Below, piece by piece: positions 1 to 6,049 of a DNA stretch of 9,321 nt (position 1 is its first letter; each line of letters starts with the position of its first letter). Source of the DNA: Ignavibacteria bacterium (lineage in GTDB: Bacteria; Bacteroidota; Ignavibacteria; UBA10030; UBA6906); NCBI GenBank assembly GCA_029859455.1, contig JAOUDE010000090.1, forward strand, positions 1 to 9,321, in the 5' to 3' direction. The notes under the pieces are model-generated. The model saw nothing but the letters and a program-made list of their open reading frames with translations, was not told the origin of the DNA and did no database searches. Made by a program: the position numbers and the translations under genes.

Positions 1-992
1 CCCGCCGTGGCCCCGCCGCATGAACTTCCCGCTCCAGCCGTACACCCAAAACAATGCGAATCGAACACGATTTCGCGCTGAACCAGACGCCGGTAGTCAA
101 AATCCCAGATGGTACCCGGAAGGCCATGGTTCACACCCAGGTTGAGCATCTGGTTGAAATCGCAGTCATACAATATCCCGTCATACCCGACGCTGATCAT
201 TGTTCTGCACATGACTCCTTCCGCCGCTACCGGATTGAACGCCTGAATCAGCCGTTCCATGTATGATTCGTACAAATCCGCGCGCTCGAGAAAATGCCGG
301 AACCGGTTGATCGGCATGTTCGTAATGACAAACAGATTGTTGAAAACCAGATCGTGTCGCTTTCTGAGTTCCTCTCTGAACTGGGCCTCGATCGCCGCCT
401 GATCAGGCGGGAGATATGCGCCCACAGGATTGTACACGAGATTGAGTATGAGTCCGGAATCCGCCCTCCCGTACCCGACCCTGTTCAGCCTTCGCATCGA
501 CTCGATGCTCTTTTCGAAAACACCCTGTCCGCGCTGGGCGTCCGTTTCGTGTTCCTGAAAATAGGGAAGTGACGAAATAAGTTCGATGGCGTGATCCCGG
601 AAGAACTCCGGGAGATGCCCCATCGATGCTCCGGTCACCGGATGACAATCGAGCGTGACGGTAAAGTTGTGGCGGACGATGACATGTTTTCCGAGATTCC
701 GGGCCGCCCCAACGAAGTATTCGAAATCATCATGCAGTTCCGGAGCCCCGCCTGTGATATCCAGTGTGCTGATCTCACTGTTTTCCTGAAGAATCTCGAT
801 GCACCGGTCGATCCCGGTACGGGTCATCATTTCGGTCCTCTTGGGACCGGCATCAACGTGACAGTGTTTGCATGCCTGGTTGCAGAGCTTTCCGATGTTG
901 ACCTGAAGAGTCGTAATCGCCGTAGGGTTCAGATCAAGTTGATGCCCGCGAATCGTCTCCTCGAAACCCGCCACAGCCGTGGTCGGCTCCAT
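1..992 (-). CDS. arsS: Arsenosugar biosynthesis radical SAM protein ArsS (3' end off window)
   Basis: The minus strand reads without a stop from ATG at 992 to the left edge (330 codons), so the gene is intact but cut at its very end; family proteins usually finish just after the last motif seen here. The radical SAM cluster motif C37xxxC41xxC44 sits in LCNQACKHCHVDAGP, and the SAM-binding GG-type motif in DITGGAPE (about 78-85). The C-terminal half is the Cys-rich DUF3641-type region: C262, C277, C314, C317 and C325, the last three in HCFGCTAGAGSSCGG, probably ligating an auxiliary Fe-S cluster. ArsS is known to transfer the 5'-deoxyadenosyl group of SAM to dimethylarsenite, forming the adenosine-type arsenosugar precursor. 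Some relatives use selenocysteine; here the tail position is an ordinary TGC Cys (18-20). The start overlaps the arsM stop (TGATG), with GGAGG 10 nt upstream inside arsM. Cytoplasmic. The assignment is confident. Confidence 0.93.
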   Translation of the reverse strand, partial: MEPTTAVAGFEETIRGHQLDLNPTAITTLQVNIGKLCNQACKHCHVDAGPKRTEMMTRTGIDRCIEILQENSEISTLDITGGAPELHDDFEYFVGAARNLGKHVIVRHNFTVTLDCHPVTGASMGHLPEFFRDHAIELISSLPYFQEHETDAQRGQGVFEKSIESMRRLNRVGYGRADSGLILNLVYNPVGAYLPPDQAAIEAQFREELRKRHDLVFNNLFVITNMPINRFRHFLERADLYESYMERLIQAFNPVAAEGVMCRTMISVGYDGILYDCDFNQMLNLGVNHGLPGTIWDFDYRRLVQREIVFDSHCFGCTAGAGSSCGGATA

Positions 993-2176
993 CAGCAACA
1001 TCCCTCCGGTCCGCACAGATCAGGATCCGGTTTCTGTGTACGGTCATAGTCAATCCCCTTGGTTTCGCGAGGGTCACGGATTGCGTTGACTCTGCAGTTG
1101 AACTCCTTTGCGTCCTCAGGCGACACCGCGTCGTATGGTTCCACCGGAGTCACCTCACCCCCGTACGGACCTCCGGCATCAGTGTAAATGCGAAATGTCT
1201 TCCCGCACACCGCCATCCGTGACCCGCGATAGAGGGTATGGCCGTCATCGTCTGTGACCGTTTTCCATGGACCGTTGTAGATCACAGCCTGGTTCCGCTC
1301 GAGACACCTGCCCTCTTTTCCCTTGAAGGCGAGGATCGTCATCGACCGGAACTCGACCCCTTCGACGACCTGCCACGGCCTCTCATCCCTCTTGACGATC
1401 TCCATGCCGTAGAATCCCGCTTCCTCGAACGCACGGAGGAAACCCTCTTCCGTAAACGCACCGGAGACACATCCGCTCCAGAGTTTTGGATCGTTCTTCA
1501 GATGTGAGGGCACCTCTTCATCACTCACGATATCGGAAACGGCAACCCTCCCCCCTCGTTTCAGCACGCGGAACAACTCGGAAAACATCTGCTTTCTGTC
1601 CGCTTCCCGAACGAGGTTCAATACACAATTCGAGACAATCAGATCAACCGACTGGTCAGGCACCATCGGGTTTGTTCGTTTCAATGCTTCAGAAAACTCC
1701 TCGAGGCGCGCAAGGTCATCCAGGCTGTCGATCGGATTCTTTGAGAGATACTCTGCGACAAGATCAAGGTCGAGCGCCAGATCCTGAATTTTTCCCTTTC
1801 TGAAATCAACCGGAGTGCCGAACCGGGCTGACAGCTCCTCCCGGTATTTGCGGGCCAGGGCGAGCATCTCATCGTTCATGTCGATGCCGATTACCTTTCC
1901 TTCCGGGCCGGTGATCTGGGCGGCAATGTAGCAGATCTTCCCTCCTCCGCTGCCCAGGTCGAGAACCACATCCCCTTCCCGGACGAACTGCGACGGGTCA
2001 CCGCAGCCGTAATCACGTTCGAGAATCTCCTCTGGCAGCCTCTTTAGAAACTCCGGGTCATACTCGACAGGGCAACAGAGTGCCGCTTCCCGGACCTGCG
2101 CCCCTTTTGAGTATCGCTCTCTGACCACCTCTTCAACCTGAAGGGCGGCTGTGCCGTCTCCGTTTGTCCCGCTCAT
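992..2176 (-). CDS. arsM: Arsenite S-adenosylmethionine methyltransferase ArsM with C-terminal Cys-rich extension
   Basis: 394-residue class I methyltransferase that methylates As(III) stepwise to mono- and dimethylarsenic using SAM. The SAM site is VLDLGSGGGK (71-80), with the ribose-binding acidic residue D99 in GIDM. All four cysteines conserved in characterised ArsM enzymes appear present: C35 (in ALCC), C58 (in DYGCGD), C184 (in SNCVLNL) and C236 (in SGCVSGA). In the family the last two bind As(III) and the first two form a redox disulfide. The chain continues about 100 residues past the catalytic core (from about 290) with C291, C324, C361 and C388, and ends in CGPEGCC, a possible extra thiol site for arsenic. 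ATG at 2176 is preceded by GAGG five nucleotides upstream. The gene follows the AhpD-like gene by 58 bp and overlaps arsS, the next enzyme in the pathway. Cytoplasmic. Confidence 0.93.
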   Translation of the reverse strand: MSGTNGDGTAALQVEEVVRERYSKGAQVREAALCCPVEYDPEFLKRLPEEILERDYGCGDPSQFVREGDVVLDLGSGGGKICYIAAQITGPEGKVIGIDMNDEMLALARKYREELSARFGTPVDFRKGKIQDLALDLDLVAEYLSKNPIDSLDDLARLEEFSEALKRTNPMVPDQSVDLIVSNCVLNLVREADRKQMFSELFRVLKRGGRVAVSDIVSDEEVPSHLKNDPKLWSGCVSGAFTEEGFLRAFEEAGFYGMEIVKRDERPWQVVEGVEFRSMTILAFKGKEGRCLERNQAVIYNGPWKTVTDDDGHTLYRGSRMAVCGKTFRIYTDAGGPYGGEVTPVEPYDAVSPEDAKEFNCRVNAIRDPRETKGIDYDRTQKPDPDLCGPEGCC

Positions 2177-2203
2177 TTGTTCCTCATTTCAAAGATCTAT
2201 TAT

Positions 2204-2228
2204 TCAGAACCTGCCCCCTGCGTTCTGA
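2204..2228. repeat. Inverted repeat in the AhpD-like/arsM gap
   Basis: TCAGAAC (2204-2210) and GTTCTGA (2222-2228) form a perfect 7-bp stem around an 11-nt loop. It lies just after the stop of the AhpD-like gene and about 27 nt before the arsM start on the transcribed strand. The following transcript is AU-rich but has no run of U, so a strong intrinsic terminator is unlikely. It could be an RNA processing or stability hairpin, or chance. Confidence 0.3.
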
Positions 2229-2234
2229 GTTCCC

Positions 2235-2570
2235 TTACATCGAGAGTTTCTCGACCACATTCCGGCACTGAACGCCGTGGACCAGGGATGCGCCGCCCCG
2301 GACGGCTGCCGTCACGTGCATCACTTCGGTCATTTGATCCAGGTTCCCTCCGGTCTCGAGACACTGATTCGTGAAGGCATCGATGCAATACGGACACTGA
2401 ACCGTGTGTGCGACCGCCAGTCCAATCAGCGATTTTTCCCGTTTCGTGAGGGCCCCCTCTGCCGCCGTCGCCTCGGTATACCACGAGAGAAACTTCTTCC
2501 AGAGGTGGTTCTGGTTCTTTCCCACATGAGAAAACTTCGGCAGATCTTTCGATTCATAATAGTGAGCCAT
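2235..2570 (-). CDS. Arsenosugar biosynthesis-associated AhpD/peroxidase-like protein
   Basis: 111-residue all-helical protein of the carboxymuconolactone decarboxylase/AhpD fold, matching the small peroxidase-like family found beside ArsM/ArsS. The redox pair C59-P-Y-C62 lies in AHTVQCPYCIDAF, with E45 (LTKREKSLIG) and H55 upstream and a second conserved block, HVTAAVRGGASLVHG (85-99). Classical AhpD has His four residues after the second cysteine; here that position is F66, so the proton relay differs. Extra cysteines C70 and C102 are present. The likely role is thiol redox chemistry supporting arsenic methylation or sugar formation, but the reaction is not established. ATG at 2570 has AAGGAG ending 3 nt upstream. 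It is separated from the TIGR04282 gene by 70 bp with no obvious terminator, so it probably shares that transcript. Cytoplasmic. Confidence 0.85.
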   Translation of the reverse strand: MAHYYESKDLPKFSHVGKNQNHLWKKFLSWYTEATAAEGALTKREKSLIGLAVAHTVQCPYCIDAFTNQCLETGGNLDQMTEVMHVTAAVRGGASLVHGVQCRNVVEKLSM

Positions 2571-2640
2571 AATCTCCTTCGCGCAATCAAATGGATGGTC
2601 GGTAGCAGGCTTACGAAACTATCAATTCATCGGGGAATAT

Positions 2641-3249
2641 TCAAGGCCGCCGTGTCCTGTACGCCTCGTAGTCTTCGATCGTATCGATGTCCTCATGGAT
2701 CCGAAGATCAACATACGAAAGTTTCAGTTCCCGGATCTTCCGGTAGGTCGAAGCGAGAACTTCCCCCGTACTCCACTGCACCCCGGTGAATAATCCCTCC
2801 CTGGGTTCCTTCATGCCGAGAAGATAATAGCCCCCATCACTGCAGGGACCGACCACGAAATCGTGTGTGCTCAGCGAACCGAATGCCTGCCAGACAGTTT
2901 CGACTTCGAGCTCAGGTACATCCGTCCCGATGATCACCGATGCGGTAGCTCCTTCATTGAACGTGGTCCGAAAAGCGTTTTCCATCCTTTCGCCCAGTCC
3001 CTCTCCGGTCTGGAGACGATAACGAAATGGCTTGCCGATCCACCCGCGCATCGATGACTCCGGTACACCCGGCGGATAGAACAGATACACGGCAACCCTC
3101 TTTGTTTCAAGAATTGTACCGATCGAAAACGCGTTACGTGCGAACTCTCGATAGAGGCCCGCGGCCTGTTCCATCCCGATAACAGCACCGAGCCGGGTTT
3201 TGACACGGCCCGGTTCCGGGTAGCGTGCAAAAATGATCAGCGCATTCAT
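2641..3249 (-). CDS. TIGR04282 family (DUF2064) arsenosugar biosynthesis glycosyltransferase
   Basis: 202-residue nucleotidyl/glycosyltransferase-A-fold protein. The N-terminal nucleotide-binding loop is ARYPEPGRVKTRL (8-20), followed by GEGLGERM (82-89), the acidic metal/substrate motif IGTDVPEL (107-114), GPCSDGGYYLLGM (134-146), VQWSTGEVL (157-165) and the C-terminal EDIDTIED (186-193). These are the landmarks of the DUF2064/TIGR04282 family, which resembles CofC-like nucleotidyltransferases and often accompanies arsenosugar genes. It probably transfers or activates a sugar or glycerol-type aglycone on the arsenosugar, but donor and acceptor are unknown. Length is in the family range. The ATG overlaps the stop of the membrane glycosyltransferase by 4 bp (ATGA), with GGAG 8 nt upstream. 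Cytoplasmic. A general sugar nucleotidyltransferase role cannot be excluded. Confidence 0.88.
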   Translation of the reverse strand: MNALIIFARYPEPGRVKTRLGAVIGMEQAAGLYREFARNAFSIGTILETKRVAVYLFYPPGVPESSMRGWIGKPFRYRLQTGEGLGERMENAFRTTFNEGATASVIIGTDVPELEVETVWQAFGSLSTHDFVVGPCSDGGYYLLGMKEPREGLFTGVQWSTGEVLASTYRKIRELKLSYVDLRIHEDIDTIEDYEAYRTRRP

Positions 3250-4574
3250 GACAGTGCTCCGGCAGCGGGACGAAGGATCCTTCTCTGAGCAATCTCATAC
3301 GCGAACAGAACAGCAAACGGTACATATTCCAGAACGATCAAAAGCGGGTACTCGATCCACTCACCGGCCATGATGTACCGATACACCACCAGATTACTCA
3401 GGTTGGTCAAACCGATCAGGAGAAATACGGCGGCGGACCAGCGCACAGCTACGAGTGCGGCCAGCCAGGTGAAGTACCAGGGATGTGCCATCGGTGAACA
3501 GAGAAGAAATCCGAGGAACGCCAGGAGGAGCGTTTCGTGAAGCGGCCGTCGCACCCACAGCAGCCATCCGATCCAACCGAGAAACAACGAGCCGCACAGG
3601 ATTCTGACAACGGAACCGGGCAAACCGAGATATTTGAAGAGTGAAAAGAAGGCGCCATTGAACTCGAACCGGGCGTTGTACACGAGGAACGACTCGAATA
3701 TCCCCCCTGTCTCTTCGTAATAGAAGAGGTACCCTGTCACGAGCATCACCACCGGAATCAGCAGGATCCAGAGACGCGCCCTCACCTGGAGAAGGAACGG
3801 AACCAGAAACAGGGGATAGAGTTTCGCGAGAGCAGCGGCTCCGAGCGCGATGGCTGATCTGACATGCCTGCCCGACAACGCAAGGAGGAGAAAAAGGAGC
3901 ATGAACGGAATTCCGAGAGCATCGACATGCCCTTCAAGTGCGAGGTACATGACAGGAACCGGGGACCAGGCATAGACCATGACCATCGGGAGCGGGGCTT
4001 TCCCATCCGGCGCCGCCCGGCTCAGCAACAACACGAGGAGGGCGAGGGTCAGGAGATCCGCGGCAACGAAGAATCCCTTCAGCCCGGCGATCGAAGGTCC
4101 GAACAACACGTTCGAAGCATAGAAAATCACCTGCGCTGCGGGAGGATAGATCGTTCGCATCACCGGAAAATTCAGGTCTGCCGGCAGGGTTTCGGTGCGG
4201 AGCGCTTCGAGGGCGGAGTCCTCCGGAGCATAGAGAAACGGATTGATCCCGGCTGCGGCGACCCGGCCATCCCATACGTAGCGGTAGATGTCATCCGAGG
4301 CAACCGGCATGTGAGGAATCAGCGTCAGACGGAAGAGAAGGGCAAAGCCGAGGATCACAAACAACATCGTCCTGTGCGGGATGGGCTGGTCACGGCTTCC
4401 CGCAGCGGGCGTGTTCATCCCGAACTGCTTCAACAATAGAAAGAGAAGAAGATAACTCGCCGCCTGGATCCCGATAAAGAGAGCCATATCGGAAGAATGA
4501 TCCTCCGTCACATACAGCGCGAGATATCCTCCCTCCATGATGAATCCAATGAGGAGGAGCTGACGAATAGGCAT
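3246..4574 (-). CDS. Polytopic GT-C superfamily glycosyltransferase (GT87/mannosyltransferase-like)
   Basis: 442-residue integral membrane protein with many hydrophobic segments, including about 4-21, 31-48, 70-87, 167-185, 197-212, 222-233, 268-286, 325-340, 346-360, 366-392 and 409-426. Between the third and fourth is SDDIYRYVWDGRV (93-105) followed by GINPF; the D94-D95 pair is typical of the first large extracytoplasmic loop in GT-C enzymes that use polyprenyl-phosphate sugars. Further polar marks are YPP (143-145), EGHVDALG (214-221), AKLYPLFLVP (250-259) and MAHPWYFTW (362-370). It likely moves a sugar from a lipid carrier to an acceptor on the outer face of the inner membrane; sugar and acceptor are unknown. 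The start at 4574 overlaps the GT2 stop (TGATG) and has no clear Shine-Dalgarno, suggesting translational coupling. An upstream in-frame extension to 4751 runs antiphase through GT2 and is rejected. Confidence 0.75.
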   Translation of the reverse strand: MPIRQLLLIGFIMEGGYLALYVTEDHSSDMALFIGIQAASYLLLFLLLKQFGMNTPAAGSRDQPIPHRTMLFVILGFALLFRLTLIPHMPVASDDIYRYVWDGRVAAAGINPFLYAPEDSALEALRTETLPADLNFPVMRTIYPPAAQVIFYASNVLFGPSIAGLKGFFVAADLLTLALLVLLLSRAAPDGKAPLPMVMVYAWSPVPVMYLALEGHVDALGIPFMLLFLLLALSGRHVRSAIALGAAALAKLYPLFLVPFLLQVRARLWILLIPVVMLVTGYLFYYEETGGIFESFLVYNARFEFNGAFFSLFKYLGLPGSVVRILCGSLFLGWIGWLLWVRRPLHETLLLAFLGFLLCSPMAHPWYFTWLAALVAVRWSAAVFLLIGLTNLSNLVVYRYIMAGEWIEYPLLIVLEYVPFAVLFAYEIAQRRILRPAAGALS

Positions 4575-5323
4575 CACACGTTTGCAAACAGGGAACGGAA
4601 GATGGTATAGAGAATCTTCCAGGATGCTTTGATTGTCCCGGAAACTGTTCCGGTCACTTTGGAGACGCCGATCCGTTTGCGGTAGCGGACCGGGACTTCG
4701 GTGCAGATCATTCCAAGTTTTGCCGCCTTGATCTGCATTTCGACGGTCCATCCGTAGGTCCCGTCACTCATCTTCATCCGCAACAGCGACTCAGTTTTCA
4801 CCGCCCGAAAAGGACCAAGGTCGGTGAAACGGTACCCCCAGAATATCCGGATCAGCAGGGTGGCGAGCCAGTTGCCGAACAACGCCTGCGGCAGAAGCGC
4901 TCCCGGTTCACGCTCCCCGATCATTCTGGATCCGATGACGAGATCGTTCCCCCTTCCGATCGCGTCAAGGAGTTCCGGCATATCCTCAGGATAGTCGCTA
5001 TAGTCACCATCCAGGAACACAAGCAGATCAGGATCGCTTTGAAGCGCCTCCTGAATCCCGGCAAGGCAGGCATAGCCATAGCCGCGTTTCGGTTCACTCA
5101 CGACCACCGCACCATGTTCCCTCGCGACCCTGGCGGTCGCATCGGTTGACCCGTTGTCCACCACGATGACCGAATTCACACAATCCTTCGGAATCGCCTC
5201 CAGCACGCGCGGAAGCGATGCCTCCTCATTGTGGGCCGGAATGATAACGGCCACGACGGCAGATACTGCCGATGAGGGATCTGATCGAACGAGCGGTCGT
5301 TCTGTCTCTCCATGATCAGCCAT
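4574..5323 (-). CDS. Family 2 glycosyltransferase, dolichol/polyprenyl-phosphate sugar synthase-like
   Basis: 249-residue GT-A fold enzyme. The donor-binding start is AVIIPAHNEE (25-34), followed by VVDNGSTDAT (54-63), KRGYGYACLAGI (79-90), the metal-binding DxD as LDGDYSD (D105, D107), IGSRM (120-124), FTDLGPFRAV (166-175) and YGWTVEMQIKA (190-200). This order is typical of DPM/DPG-synthase-like enzymes, which move a sugar from a nucleotide donor to polyprenyl phosphate on the cytoplasmic face. There is no obvious C-terminal membrane anchor; the last 20 residues are amphipathic. It is not the usual TIGR04283 arsenosugar partner, which has a different motif after the DxD. The gene abuts DUF547 (TAAATG), has only a weak ribosome site, and overlaps the membrane glycosyltransferase, which is the natural user of its lipid-linked product. 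The exact sugar cannot be read from sequence. Confidence 0.85.
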   Translation of the reverse strand: MADHGETERPLVRSDPSSAVSAVVAVIIPAHNEEASLPRVLEAIPKDCVNSVIVVDNGSTDATARVAREHGAVVVSEPKRGYGYACLAGIQEALQSDPDLLVFLDGDYSDYPEDMPELLDAIGRGNDLVIGSRMIGEREPGALLPQALFGNWLATLLIRIFWGYRFTDLGPFRAVKTESLLRMKMSDGTYGWTVEMQIKAAKLGMICTEVPVRYRKRIGVSKVTGTVSGTIKASWKILYTIFRSLFANV

Positions 5324-6049
5324 TTACCGGATATTGAGATTCCAGTTGTACGGGAGATACCTGACCGATATACCATCTGATTCCGCCACACCGATCACAC
5401 CGAGAGCAAAACGAACCGCGGATCCGTATCTCGCTGTAAAATCATCACCGTACCATTGGAACAGCTCTGACAGGTAGAGTGTCCGGGTCGTCTCGTCGTA
5501 CCGGTTTTTTGTGGTGTCAGCGAGAAACAACCGGGCTGAATGTTCCATCTGTTCTTTCAGTCTTTCTCCTGTATACGCTTCCGATAACAGCGGTGGGCAA
5601 CTGATGGCGGCACACACCAGAGCCATGTGGATCAGCGGTTCGTTGAACTGCTTCCGGATAATCTCATGTTCGATCTGGTTGAGGCTGTACAGCTCTCCCC
5701 CGATCCCGATCCAGACGATATCCCACGGCCCGGTCTCACCGACCGTGATTTCCCTGATTGATTGGACCGGCAGATGGTCGACGATCAGTTCTATCGTGAA
5801 TGCGTTATATGCATTGATCCAGAATGCCAGCCGGTCGGCTTTATCGCGGATCGCATCCGGGTCTGTTTGCGACAACTGGTTCAGGTAACGACGAAACCGC
5901 TCATCGGTTTTGATTTCTTGATAATCCACCAGCCCGTCACGAACGACCTCGGAGAGTACGGCACTGAAGTCAGTATGGAGCGACTGTGCATGGAGCGCCG
6001 GACCAAGGTGCAGGATGGCGATCATGGCACCGCTGACATATCTTCTCAT
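5324..6049 (-). CDS. Exported DUF547 domain protein
   Basis: 241 residues from ATG at 6049. The N-terminus MRRYVSGAMIAILHLGPALHA is a Sec-type signal peptide, with likely cleavage after A21, so the protein should be periplasmic or surface-exposed. The mature part carries DUF547 marks: VDYQEIK (about 41-47), AFWINAYNAFTIEL (75-88; N79, Y81, N82), SLNQIEHEII (122-131; N124, E127) and HMALVCAAISCPPL (141-154; H141, C146, C151). The conserved Asn/Glu/His/Cys set suggests a catalytic or metal site, but the function of the family is unknown. The chosen start gives a 4-bp ATGA overlap with zwf and has GGAG just upstream; an alternative ATG at 6061 adds MAET with a 16-bp overlap. It is followed directly by GT2. 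Its place between sugar metabolism and lipid-linked glycosyltransferases hints at a cell-envelope role, which is inference. Confidence 0.82.
   Translation of the reverse strand: MRRYVSGAMIAILHLGPALHAQSLHTDFSAVLSEVVRDGLVDYQEIKTDERFRRYLNQLSQTDPDAIRDKADRLAFWINAYNAFTIELIVDHLPVQSIREITVGETGPWDIVWIGIGGELYSLNQIEHEIIRKQFNEPLIHMALVCAAISCPPLLSEAYTGERLKEQMEHSARLFLADTTKNRYDETTRTLYLSELFQWYGDDFTARYGSAVRFALGVIGVAESDGISVRYLPYNWNLNIR

Noticed and set aside
1..992. Possible broken gene, since no complete minus-strand frame ends here
   Set aside because: Translation from 992 to position 1 is uninterrupted; the frame merely leaves the window before its stop.
591..1049. 152-codon plus-strand open frame, with smaller ones at 54-266 and 294-572
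   Set aside because: These are the complement of arsS, which reads through on the minus strand with a clear radical SAM signature.
2204..2228. Intrinsic terminator
   Set aside because: The stem is short with a large loop and is followed by AUAAUAGAU rather than a U-run.
2571..2640. Internal promoter before the AhpD-like gene
   Set aside because: A TTGATA-like hexamer is present but no convincing -10 box lies at a suitable distance; only the ribosome site is clear.
3864..4439. 191-codon plus-strand open frame rich in Arg/Glu/His
   Set aside because: Antisense shadow of the GT-C membrane protein; charged composition is what the complement of hydrophobic codons gives.
4574..4751. N-terminal extension of the membrane glycosyltransferase by 59 codons
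   Set aside because: The extra residues are antiphase to the conserved end of GT2, are not hydrophobic, and the TGATG overlap at 4574 gives a natural start directly before the first membrane segment.
4574..5323. Assignment of GT2 to the TIGR04283 arsenosugar family
   Set aside because: Expected features of that family, such as VVDGGSTD and a HADT-type motif, are absent; VVDNGSTD, GYGYACLAG and LDGDYSD fit DPM-like enzymes.
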